A stretch of 64,000 nucleotides of DNA from positions 4,402,001-4,466,000 of the forward strand of contig NZ_CP150233.1 in assembly GCF_037974265.1 (NCBI RefSeq), written 5' to 3'. Position numbers and translations under genes: made by a program. Position 1 is the stretch's first letter. Every line of letters begins with the position of its first letter. Below are positions 8,557 to 16,168 of the stretch, piece by piece. This DNA is from Paenibacillus sp. FSL R5-0623. GTDB taxonomy: Bacteria > Bacillota > Bacilli > Paenibacillales > Paenibacillaceae. Below the pieces are notes generated by a model. It was not told the DNA's origin and made no database searches. It saw only the letters and a program-made list of their open reading frames with translations.

Positions 8557-8565
8557 CCGACAAAA
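8557..8565 (-). promoter_or_regulatory. candidate Spo0A box
   Basis: TTTTGTCGG on the minus strand resembles the 0A box TTTGTCGAA and directly abuts the sigma-H -35 element. Spo0A-P activates spoIIA from this kind of position in B. subtilis. Confidence 0.45.
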
Positions 8566-8634
8566 CTAGAAGAAAACCCCTATTTAACTACAAAATATGT
8601 TCGAAGGATGCGTGCAACTCGCAGAAATCGCCGT

Positions 8635-9810
8635 TTAGTCAAACAGATTGGACGTTGTCCGCTTGAACAGCTTCCACCAGCCAGCCTTATTCACATCCTG
8701 CGGAGCCTGAATGTCGAACTCCTTAATGACGTCGTTGCCCTGGTAAACCACCAGTTTACCTATACTTTGCCCAGCCTTGATCGGAGCTTTCAATTCTTTG
8801 GCGACCAGCAATTCATGCCGGATGTCATTGGATTTGGCTCCTTTGCGCATCAGCACACTATAATTTTGCGTGGCATTCAGAGGCAATTCGGCAACTTCAC
8901 CTTTTTCAATTTTCAGACTGCCCAGCAGATCCCCTGCCTTGTAGAGCGCCTTCATCGTATATTGACTGAACGCATAGTCAAACATCGAAGATACTTCGCT
9001 GTTCCGTGTTTTGGTATTTGGTTCACCGAGTACCACGGAAACGACACGCAGTCCATCCTTGGACGCTGTTGCAGACAAGCAGAATTTCGCTTCGGAGGTA
9101 TAACCTGTTTTCAAACCGTCTGCCCCTTCATAAAAACGAACCAGCTTGTTTGTGTTCACTAGCCAAAATGGCTTTTCCGAATCTTTGCGAAGATAATCCT
9201 GATATGCACCAGTGTACTTCGTAATCCCGGAATGCTTCAGCAGTTCACGGCTCATGACGGCAATGTCATGGGCAGACGAATAATGATTATCGACCGGCAG
9301 GCCGTTACAGTTGGCAAAATGAGTATCCTTCATGCCAAGCTCCTTCGCACGCTCATTCATCAGCTGTACAAAGGCTTCTTCTGAGCCAGCGATCTTCTCA
9401 GCCATCGCTACCGAGGCATCATTGCCTGATGCCATGGCAATCCCTTTTAACATATCATCGACCGTCATTTCTTCCCCAGGCTCCAGAAAGATCTGCGAAC
9501 CGCCCATGGAAGCTGCATATTCGCTCGTTCTTACTTTGTCCGTCAGCTTCAGTTTGCCCGAGTCGATCGCTTCGATCGTAAGCAGCATTGTCATAATTTT
9601 CGTAATGCTCGCCGGAGGCAGCTGATCATGACTGTTTTTCTCATAAATGACCGTTCCCGTATCTGCATCCATTAAGATCGCAGAGCGCGCCGACGGGGCC
9701 AGATCAGTTCCTCCCGCTGCCTTCGGTTTTTCTTCAGCCAATGCTGTTGATGCCATAAGGGACAGCAGAATACAAAGGGTCATGAACGATGCCATTATTC
9801 TTTTCTTCAC
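8635..9810 (-). CDS. dacF: D-alanyl-D-alanine carboxypeptidase DacF
   Basis: Penicillin-binding serine peptidase that trims stem peptides and so sets cortex cross-linking. It has an N-terminal signal peptide ending near ALA-EE (residue 25), the SxxK nucleophile motif SITK (68-71), SGN (128-130) and KTG (234-236), then the C-terminal PBP5-type domain. The start is GTG at 9810, with GAGGAGGT upstream. It lies before spoIIAA, as in Bacillus, where it is expressed in the forespore. 391 residues is typical. Confidence 0.96.
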   Translation of the reverse strand: MKKRIMASFMTLCILLSLMASTALAEEKPKAAGGTDLAPSARSAILMDADTGTVIYEKNSHDQLPPASITKIMTMLLTIEAIDSGKLKLTDKVRTSEYAASMGGSQIFLEPGEEMTVDDMLKGIAMASGNDASVAMAEKIAGSEEAFVQLMNERAKELGMKDTHFANCNGLPVDNHYSSAHDIAVMSRELLKHSGITKYTGAYQDYLRKDSEKPFWLVNTNKLVRFYEGADGLKTGYTSEAKFCLSATASKDGLRVVSVVLGEPNTKTRNSEVSSMFDYAFSQYTMKALYKAGDLLGSLKIEKGEVAELPLNATQNYSVLMRKGAKSNDIRHELLVAKELKAPIKAGQSIGKLVVYQGNDVIKEFDIQAPQDVNKAGWWKLFKRTTSNLFD

Positions 9811-9994
9811 AAGGTTACCTCCTCAAATGACTTGCTTACTGCATGTTCCATGCATGTACTGCTAATCATTGTCGGCCCGTTTCCAGTAAATTATTCCATG
9901 TAAAGCATGATTTCCCGAACTTTTATTGAAAATGTGGTCAAAGCAAAAAAACGCACTGCATTCAACGAATGAGTAACCGTACGTTTATCACAAC

Positions 9995-10038
9995 AAAAAA
10001 AGGTTACCCCCGATGATTTCTCATCCAAAGAGGTAACC
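9995..10038 (-). terminator. intrinsic terminator of punA
   Basis: Outer stem GGTTACC/GGTAACC with inner GATGA/TCATC, followed on the minus strand by seven T. It lies 20 nt after the punA stop and separates punA from dacF. Confidence 0.85.
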
Positions 10039-10057
10039 CTATCTACTCAAATCTTGC

Positions 10058-10882
10058 TTACATTTGTGGAATAACCGCCAATACCAGCGCCAGGAACGAC
10101 TCACGAACACGTTCCGTCGTTTCCATCACCTCATCATGTGACAGCGGCTGGTCCAGAATTCCGGCAGCCATGTTGCTGATACAGGAAATACCGAGTACTT
10201 CCAGACCTGCGTGGCGTGCCACGATCACTTCAGAAACAGTGGACATGCCCACTGCGTCTGCGCCCAATGTACGCAGCATTCTGATCTCTGCCGGTGTCTC
10301 GTAGTTCGGACCGAGCATACCTGCGTATACCCCTTCACGTACGTTAAAACCTTGTGAAGCGGCCGTATCCTTCGCCAGCGCACGCAAACGGCGGCTATAT
10401 GCTTCGGACAGATCAGGGAAACGCACGCCCAGTGCAGCGTCATTTGGTCCGATCAGTGGATTTTTGCCTGTGAGATTTAAGTGATCAGAGATCAGCATCA
10501 AGTCTCCAGCTTCATACGACGTATTCACGCCGCCCGCAGCATTGGTTACAAGCAGGCCGCTTACACCCAGTTCTTTCATAACCCGTACCGGGAAAGCTGT
10601 CAATTCCGGACCATATCCTTCGTACATGTGGAAACGGCCTTTCATCATTACGACTGGACGACCTTTAATGGTTCCAACCAATAGTTCACCTTCATGTCCT
10701 TCTACTGTGGACACTGGAAAATGAGGAATATCCTGATAAGCGATACTTACGCCATCTTCAATCAATTCTGCAAGTACACCAAGACCCGAACCCAAAATCA
10801 AACCGACTTCCGGCTTGATGGAGCTTTTGCTTTGAATATAAGATGCTGCTTCCGAAATCATTTGTTGGTTTAATGCTGTCAT
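10058..10882 (-). CDS. punA: purine nucleoside phosphorylase
   Basis: Trimeric PNP cleaving inosine and guanosine to base and ribose-1-phosphate. The 274 residues carry GSGLG near the N-terminus, the substrate-binding GRFHMYEGY, TNAAGG and the GMSTVSE segment of the type-I family. In B. subtilis the phosphopentomutase gene drm lies between xerD and this gene; here xerD is directly upstream with a 130-nt gap. A good Shine-Dalgarno sequence precedes the ATG. Confidence 0.95.
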   Translation of the reverse strand: MTALNQQMISEAASYIQSKSSIKPEVGLILGSGLGVLAELIEDGVSIAYQDIPHFPVSTVEGHEGELLVGTIKGRPVVMMKGRFHMYEGYGPELTAFPVRVMKELGVSGLLVTNAAGGVNTSYEAGDLMLISDHLNLTGKNPLIGPNDAALGVRFPDLSEAYSRRLRALAKDTAASQGFNVREGVYAGMLGPNYETPAEIRMLRTLGADAVGMSTVSEVIVARHAGLEVLGISCISNMAAGILDQPLSHDEVMETTERVRESFLALVLAVIPQM

Positions 10883-11011
10883 ACGATGTATGTTCCTCCT
10901 TGAGTTGAAACGATCCGTCTTATGTATAACGGCGTTTGGATGTATTCAATTTATTTTATCCTAAATCGGCCCAATGTTCCGCCCTTATTTGTGAATGCCA
11001 TGCGTCAAAAT

Positions 11012-11902
11012 CTATCTTGCCCTCGGATGATGGGTTTCATAGATTTCTTTCATGGTTTTGCGTCCATGATTGCCATATTGTTGTCCAGGCTGCTCCACGT
11101 GCCCCAACATGTCTTGAACCGCACGTGTATCCGCCCCATTGGCAATCAGGTGTGCTGCAAACGAATGACGCAGTGTATGCGGCGTAATTTCTTCCGAGAT
11201 CCCTGCGTCCACCGCCGCTTTTTTGAGCAGCTTCCAGAAGCCCTGCCGGGTTAAACGCCTCCCAGATACATTCACGAATAGTGCCTGCTCGTCCGAATCG
11301 GTTTTGAGCAACTTATTGCGGAATTCCTCCACATATACACTTGCCCAATGTGCTGCTGGTGCACCGATGGGAAGTATGCGTTCCTTGCCCGCCCCACCGC
11401 ATCGTATAAAACGCATGCCTGGCTGTACATCCCGAATGTCAAGGGCAATCAGTTCCGAGACCCTAATGCCTGTGGCATATAACAGTTCAAGCATCGCTCG
11501 ATCTCTCACACCCTGCGGTGAACGAATATCAGGCGCTGTCAGCAGTTGTTCGATCTCCTGGATACTTAACACCTGTGGTGGCGTCTTGTCCGCCTTGGGA
11601 GCTTCCACATCAAACGTAGGGTCCTGTATAATATCACCCCGCCGCATCAAAAAATGAAAGTAGGAGCGCAGAGATACGATGCTGCGGGCAATGGTTGCAT
11701 TGGCACGTCCTGCCTGTTTGAGCTGACCTGCAAACAGGACGACATGTGTGCGTCTGACCTGATCGGCTTCGCGTATGCCATATTCCTTATCTGCAAATTC
11801 AATGAACTTGTCCACGTCTCGGAGATACGATTCAAGCGTGCTGCTCGACATCCCTTTATCATCTTCCAAGTATAAGGCATAGGCGTGTATCGTCTGTTTC
11901 AT
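11012..11902 (-). CDS. xerD: site-specific tyrosine recombinase XerD-like
   Basis: Resolves chromosome dimers at dif with XerC. 296 residues: N-terminal SAM-like core-binding domain, then a catalytic domain with ATGIRVSEL (Arg147), Lys near 173, HTLRH (His242, Arg245) and LGH (His268). The region around the nucleophile is odd: LGH is followed by VEQPGQQYGNHGRK instead of the usual STTQIYTHV type, though one Tyr (276) remains at about the right distance. The ATG at 11902 has GAGGAG 8 nt upstream. Its position before punA and after yqzK and fur supports housekeeping XerD. Confidence 0.88.
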   Translation of the reverse strand: MKQTIHAYALYLEDDKGMSSSTLESYLRDVDKFIEFADKEYGIREADQVRRTHVVLFAGQLKQAGRANATIARSIVSLRSYFHFLMRRGDIIQDPTFDVEAPKADKTPPQVLSIQEIEQLLTAPDIRSPQGVRDRAMLELLYATGIRVSELIALDIRDVQPGMRFIRCGGAGKERILPIGAPAAHWASVYVEEFRNKLLKTDSDEQALFVNVSGRRLTRQGFWKLLKKAAVDAGISEEITPHTLRHSFAAHLIANGADTRAVQDMLGHVEQPGQQYGNHGRKTMKEIYETHHPRAR

Positions 11903-11977
11903 GTACAACGCTCCTCAACTGACAGATCTGCCGCTCTGGCAGACTGCTCCCGTATTTGCATCCCTGGCTGTTTGAAG

Positions 11978-12220
11978 CTACTCCCCGTACCAATAGAACA
12001 AACGGAGACGCTCTGCCATCGTAGGACGTCCTTCTCCATTACCCGGCCAATCCGTTTCCTGAAATACTTTGATTGCATTGCCAGTCGGCATCTGATATTG
12101 ATCCACAGGTGAGATCCAGCCATTAAACAGATCCAGAACATGATAGAACAGATAAACTAATGCAGCAAAAACTATAATAAATCGAATAAAACGGAGCCCT
12201 CTCCGCATTGATATAATCAT
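11978..12220 (-). CDS. yqzK: YqzK-like small membrane protein (DUF4227)
   Basis: 80 residues: basic N-terminus, one membrane helix (about residues 11-28) and a short soluble tail. Size and position between fur and xerD match YqzK of Bacillus. Function is unknown. AGGAGG precedes the ATG. Confidence 0.8.
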   Translation of the reverse strand: MIISMRRGLRFIRFIIVFAALVYLFYHVLDLFNGWISPVDQYQMPTGNAIKVFQETDWPGNGEGRPTMAERLRLFYWYGE

Positions 12221-12327
12221 GGGCGTGTCCCCTCCTGATTCGAATCCGTTATTGTCCTTGAATCAGGGTATGTCCATAAACACAGGTTTATGCCATTCGG
12301 GGGAAACTCCAGATCATGTCCGGTGCC

Positions 12328-12364
12328 AAAAAAGCTCTCCCGTCAAAACCGCCGGTGAGAGCTT
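12328..12364 (-). terminator. intrinsic terminator of fur
   Basis: Stem AAGCTCTC/GAGAGCTT with an inner CCGG part, followed on the minus strand by six T. It lies just after the fur stop. Confidence 0.85.
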
Positions 12365-12378
12365 GAAGATATGCTATG

Positions 12379-12846
12379 TTATTCTTCATCTTTGGGTTTC
12401 TGTTCATTTTTAGCTTTGCAACGATAACAAATCCCATGAAAATCCAGTCGGTGATCTACTACCGAAAAGTTGAATTCCCGCTCCAAACGCTCTTCAAGCG
12501 GTCCAAGCCAGTCTTCACGTATTTCATCCATACTTCCGCATTGAACACAGATTAAGTGATGATGGTGATGCTTGGATGTATCTCCGCGCAGATCATAACG
12601 CGCTACACCGTCGCCGAAGTTGATTTTCTCTACAACATGCAGCTCACTCAGCAGTTCGAGGGTACGGTACACGGTTGCCAGACCGATTTCGGGAGCCTTT
12701 TCTTTAACGAGCATGAATACATCTTCTGCGCTCAGATGATCTTCTTCATTCTCAAGAAGTACTCTTAAGGTGGCTTCCCGCTGGGGCGTTAATTTATATC
12801 CTTGGGACTGTAGTTGCTGCTTAATTTTATCAATCCGTGCTTCCAT
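12379..12846 (-). CDS. fur: Fur family ferric uptake regulator
   Basis: 155-residue metal-dependent repressor: winged helix with the recognition helix around GLATVYRTLELL, then a metal-binding dimer domain with KHHHHHLICVQCG and a C-terminal CYRC. The two CxxC pairs indicate the structural zinc site. Position next to yqzK-xerD equals B. subtilis fur rather than perR or zur. It probably acts on the five Fur-box-like sites in the 28-33 kb island. Confidence 0.93.
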   Translation of the reverse strand: MEARIDKIKQQLQSQGYKLTPQREATLRVLLENEEDHLSAEDVFMLVKEKAPEIGLATVYRTLELLSELHVVEKINFGDGVARYDLRGDTSKHHHHHLICVQCGSMDEIREDWLGPLEERLEREFNFSVVDHRLDFHGICYRCKAKNEQKPKDEE

Positions 12847-12900
12847 TTTCTCCCTCCCCCTAGGAAATCACTGCACACTGCAACTTAACCCACTCTTTTC

Positions 12901-12930
12901 ATTATAGGGGGAGTGCGTAATTAAAGTCAA
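12901..12930 (-). promoter_or_regulatory. sigma-A promoter of fur
   Basis: Minus strand: TTGACT (12930-12925), 18-nt spacer, TATAAT (12906-12901). It is about 55 nt from the fur start. I see no Fur or PerR box over it. Confidence 0.8.
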
Positions 12931-12953
12931 CATTTTACACTATACTGTGCACG

Positions 12954-13583
12954 TTAGGCCGGCAGTAACATTGGTGTGACCCAGCGCATCATCGCAGGTG
13001 TAACCCATGTTTCAAAAGATGCCACGCCGAGCAGCAATGCAGCCATAACCAAAGTTAACACTATATATGAAGCAAAAGGCCTTTGTCGACCAGGTGTTCG
13101 CTGCATCAAAACACGATTGCGAATGATGTATAACGAGAACGTCATCGCCGCCACACTGCAGATCAGCAGGATCGGAATGACAAATAGATTATGCGGTGCC
13201 ACGGACACCAGTGCAAACAGAAGCCCTTTCCAGGAATACTGCCCAACAAGGTACCCTACCGTGAATCCAATGAGCACACCTTTCAGAAAATCCAGAACCA
13301 GTATACCGGGCAGTCCAACGACGGATAAACCCAGAATAAAGATCAGACCCACCCATTTCAGATGGAGCATGGCAATGTCCCAATATGCCCCGGTCTCAGT
13401 CACTTGTGCACTGTGCTGCACGGTCATGAAGAAATTGCCGAGATAACCCTCCAGATCCTGACGTTGCTCAAGAGACAATGCGTTGACCATGAGCGCGCCA
13501 AAAATGACGCCGACCAGAAACAAGACAGCCACGAATACATATAACGAAGTCTGACCTTTAAATGTAAAGTAGGAAGAGCGCAT
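12954..13583 (-). CDS. spoIIM: stage II sporulation protein M
   Basis: 209-residue membrane protein with about five hydrophobic segments and the family pattern VAPHNLFVIP. SpoIIM forms the engulfasome with SpoIID and SpoIIP that dissolves septal peptidoglycan during engulfment. The ATG at 13583 has AAAGGGGA upstream (12-nt spacing); an upstream in-frame TTG lacks a site. It neighbours fur, as in Bacillus. Confidence 0.92.
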   Translation of the reverse strand: MRSSYFTFKGQTSLYVFVAVLFLVGVIFGALMVNALSLEQRQDLEGYLGNFFMTVQHSAQVTETGAYWDIAMLHLKWVGLIFILGLSVVGLPGILVLDFLKGVLIGFTVGYLVGQYSWKGLLFALVSVAPHNLFVIPILLICSVAAMTFSLYIIRNRVLMQRTPGRQRPFASYIVLTLVMAALLLGVASFETWVTPAMMRWVTPMLLPA

Positions 13584-13709
13584 ACAGGTACGAGTCCCCT
13601 TTCCGGTATCATGCTGCAAGGATTCTCAGTTACATCCTCATAGTCATTCTTATGAACCGGAATGCACCTGTATGACTTCTTGTCCAGATTGGACCTCTGT
13701 AAAGCAAAA

Positions 13710-13737
13710 GCTACATGAGTTAAACTACAGAATATTT
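13710..13737 (-). promoter_or_regulatory. candidate sigma-E-like promoter of spoIIM
   Basis: Minus strand: AAATATT (13737-13731), 13-nt spacer, CATGTAGC (13717-13710). The -35 and spacing fit sigma-E; the -10 is poor. spoIIM is sigma-E dependent in B. subtilis. Confidence 0.3.
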
Positions 13738-13744
13738 ACACGAG

Positions 13745-14965
13745 TCACTCCGAAGCTTTTTGCTGAACAGCAACCTTTCCGTACGTACCGCCACCTCCGG
13801 AGGACAGCTCCAGTTGTCCGTTCCGTGCAGCCACAATCAGGCCAGCCAGCACAGGTCCAACAACCGCAGCAAGCTCTTCCTCACGCGTGCGATGAAGTAC
13901 GTTCATTTCTGTACCAAAATGGTCCAGTAGCTGGCGCAGTTTGGCTTTGCCAAGTCCCGGGATGAACTCCAGTGGTACCTGATAATGATAGGCCGGTCTG
14001 TTTGCAGGAACATGAGGACTCTCCCGATCAGAGATTGCCAGAATGCGATCCAGAACCCCCTGAACCAGCTTCAGACTGCCACAGTGCGGACAACGCTCTG
14101 CTGACATCGCCTGCTCGTCCATTATGCTGCCACATGCTGCACAGTAAGTACGGTGGTATTTGCCCAGCCTTGGATTCAGTCCATAATTGGCAGCAATTTT
14201 CCTGCCGGCTTCTCCTTGAAGTGCCATGTGGAATTCATCAAAAGAAGGGGAAGCAACTTGCAGTTCGTTATACTCCCGTCCAATCTTACCGAGTGAATGA
14301 GCATCCGAATTGGTCAGAAACGGTACATGATCCAACTCCCGAATATAACTGGCCATGGATGAATCAGAGCTTAACCCCAACTCGACAGCATCCACGAGAC
14401 GGGTATCCAGTACATCGCCCATACGGGGCGCAGTACTACCATAGATGCCTTTATGCGGTGTAAATACATGTGCAGGCACAATAAGCCCACCACGTGCCTT
14501 AATCTCGGCTTGCATCTCTAGAGCGGGCACATAGACACGCTGAGAACTGAGATTCACATTTTTCATATAACGTTTCATCCAGTCCGTGAAGGACTTCATT
14601 GTTTTCAGATCACGGAAATATGCCAACATATGGAACTCACGCATTCCAGGCTCGCGCAGCTCAATCTCTGTACCCAGCAGAATGGTGGTGTCCTGATAGG
14701 CAATGCCGCCGCCCTCAATCTCGGACATGGTACCACTCTCCAACAATTGCTCGATATCCAACTGTACAACCGGAGAATGACAATCAATAACACCAAGCAA
14801 ATGAATTCCTTTGCGATCCGATGCTTCCCGAGCAATATTCTCAAATGTCAGATCGCGACTGCCACTGATTTTCACGGCCTCACCGCGAGAGGTTCGTCCG
14901 ATGTGAATATGCAGGTCTGTATAACAGGGCTCCCACGTCGTGGACATTTCCAGTTGGTCTTGCAT
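13745..14965 (-). CDS. endonuclease Q family protein (PHP domain)
   Basis: 406 residues. The N-terminal PHP domain starts with TDLHIHIGRTSRG and has metal ligands in DCHSP, PAHVFTP and NSDAHS. A zinc-binding insertion follows (CAACGS and CPHCGS, about 270-295), then a helix-hairpin-helix-like PGLGKAKLRQLL segment. This order matches endonuclease Q, which nicks 5' of uracil, hypoxanthine and other damaged bases; the family is known from archaea and some Bacillus. It lies 2 nt after nudF, so the two are co-transcribed: one clears nucleotide by-products, the other damaged DNA bases. Activity is inferred. Confidence 0.85.
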   Translation of the reverse strand: MQDQLEMSTTWEPCYTDLHIHIGRTSRGEAVKISGSRDLTFENIAREASDRKGIHLLGVIDCHSPVVQLDIEQLLESGTMSEIEGGGIAYQDTTILLGTEIELREPGMREFHMLAYFRDLKTMKSFTDWMKRYMKNVNLSSQRVYVPALEMQAEIKARGGLIVPAHVFTPHKGIYGSTAPRMGDVLDTRLVDAVELGLSSDSSMASYIRELDHVPFLTNSDAHSLGKIGREYNELQVASPSFDEFHMALQGEAGRKIAANYGLNPRLGKYHRTYCAACGSIMDEQAMSAERCPHCGSLKLVQGVLDRILAISDRESPHVPANRPAYHYQVPLEFIPGLGKAKLRQLLDHFGTEMNVLHRTREEELAAVVGPVLAGLIVAARNGQLELSSGGGGTYGKVAVQQKASE

Positions 14966-14967
14966 GC

Positions 14968-15561
14968 CTAGAACCGTCCTGTCGTTCTGTAGAGGTCCCA
15001 CGCGTACACAGCCATCATCGTTTTGGCATCACTAATCCGATTATCGTCCATGAGTGCGTAGGCTTCCTCCAGTGTGATCTCGGATACTTCTAGGAATTCA
15101 TCTTCGTCAAGTTCCATGTCTCCTGCTTCCAACTCTTCAGCGATGTATAGATGAATGATCTCATCTGCGAACCCCGGTGACGTGTAGAACGAACGCAAAT
15201 GACGCAGTGACTTGGCCACATATCCCGTCTCTTCTCTCAATTCACGTGCTGCAGCAACTTCTGGCTCTTCTCCCGGGTCCAGTTTTCCCGCAGGAATCTC
15301 CACTTCGGTGCGTCCCATTGCCTGACGATACTGATCCACAACAAGCATGCGATCCCCATTCAGAGCGAGTACAGCTACTGCTCCTGGGTGCCGGATTATC
15401 TCACGTGTAGCCGTCTCACCGTTCGGCAGTTTAACCGTATCGACCTGTAGTGAAATCACTTTCCCCTCGAAGATGGGCTTGGTGGATACGGTCACTTCAT
15501 CCAACTTCGGATTGGCAGGTTGCGGTGCATGGATGGATTGGGCAGATTGGTTTGATTTCAT
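14968..15561 (-). CDS. nudF: ADP-ribose pyrophosphatase (Nudix)
   Basis: 197-residue Nudix hydrolase splitting ADP-ribose to AMP and ribose-5-phosphate. The Nudix box runs GKLDPGEEP to REETGY (about 90-113). The preceding VVDQYRQAMGRTEVEIPAG is typical of the ADPRase subfamily. The N-terminal 25 residues are Pro/Ser-rich and not part of the fold. It is first in a pair with the endonuclease Q-like gene, near spoIIM and fur as in Bacillus. Confidence 0.93.
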   Translation of the reverse strand: MKSNQSAQSIHAPQPANPKLDEVTVSTKPIFEGKVISLQVDTVKLPNGETATREIIRHPGAVAVLALNGDRMLVVDQYRQAMGRTEVEIPAGKLDPGEEPEVAAARELREETGYVAKSLRHLRSFYTSPGFADEIIHLYIAEELEAGDMELDEDEFLEVSEITLEEAYALMDDNRISDAKTMMAVYAWDLYRTTGRF

Positions 15562-15589
15562 TCGTTCTTCAACTCCATATCGTTGGATT

Positions 15590-15781
15590 ATATATAAATT
15601 GACTAAAAATATTTACACTAACCACTCCGATGACAGAACAACCCTTCGATCGCTGTTATCCCCAGATTTTTTGATTTCTTTCTCTATTAGATAAAATTTG
15701 GTGATAAAGGCGAACGCTCCGCTTCTCTTGGTTATTTCTGTCCTCTCCGTTCTTGTGTAAAGGATTAGCTCAATTTATATA
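15590..15781. repeat. long intergenic palindrome, copy B
   Basis: About 192 bp with terminal inverted repeats TATATAAATTGA. Internal arms share GACAGAA and TTTACAC with their complements, and the core ATCGCTGTTATCCCC (15649-15663) pairs with GGTGATAAAGGCGAACG (about 15700-15716). It fills the nudF-mciZ gap and encodes nothing. Confidence 0.8.
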
Positions 15782-15791
15782 TTCGGTTAAT

Positions 15792-15820
15792 GTATAAATC
15801 TCTGATTTTGGGCATATGGT
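15792..15820 (+). promoter_or_regulatory. candidate sigma-E-like promoter of mciZ
   Basis: GTATAAA (15792-15798), 14-nt spacer, CATATGGT (15813-15820). This resembles the sigma-E consensus, and mciZ is sigma-E dependent in B. subtilis. It lies about 57 nt before the ATG. Confidence 0.35.
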
Positions 15821-15876
15821 GAGCGTATAGAACTCTCACAGCAACAGCAAATATAAACAAATCAGGGGGAATTTTG

Positions 15877-16023
15877 ATGAACAGTTATTTGACGCCTAAA
15901 TCCGTACACGTGGTAGGACAAGCCCGGCAAGTACAGCTCATACTCAAGCAATGGTTGCACGAGTGGGGACCGGATGCCAAATTAAGTGATCTGCTCGCTG
16001 GACGCAAATCAATGGGGCATTGA
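15877..16023 (+). CDS. mciZ: Z-ring formation inhibitor MciZ
   Basis: 48 residues starting MNSYLTPKSVHVVGQARQ. The PKxVxxVGxAxxxxxxLK pattern matches B. subtilis MciZ, a 40-residue mother-cell peptide that caps FtsZ filaments and blocks Z-ring assembly during sporulation. Location beside nudF also matches. AGGGGG precedes the ATG with 7-nt spacing and a strong terminator follows. The C-terminal extension (GRKSMGH end) is longer than in Bacillus. It is short and easily missed by gene callers. Confidence 0.82.
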   Translation: MNSYLTPKSVHVVGQARQVQLILKQWLHEWGPDAKLSDLLAGRKSMGH

Positions 16024-16095
16024 TCTATTCAGCCATAGACACATGTTTCATCCAATATTAACGAGTCTTCTCCCTTGAAATATAACATGAATTCA

Positions 16096-16134
16096 CAAAA
16101 AGTCCGAATCCGCACAGACCGGGTTCGGACTTTT
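16096..16134. terminator. bidirectional terminator between mciZ and peptidase gene
   Basis: Stem AAAAGTCCGAA paired with TTCGGACTTTT, extended by CC/GG. A and T runs at both ends serve convergent transcription. Confidence 0.88.
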
Positions 16135-16168
16135 GTCTAAGAACATGTGAGGTAACATGTGCAGTATC

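Noticed and set aside
11012..11902. XerD-like gene as the integrase of a mobile element
   Set aside because: Neighbours yqzK, fur and punA are in conserved housekeeping order, and no attachment-site repeats or phage genes are present.
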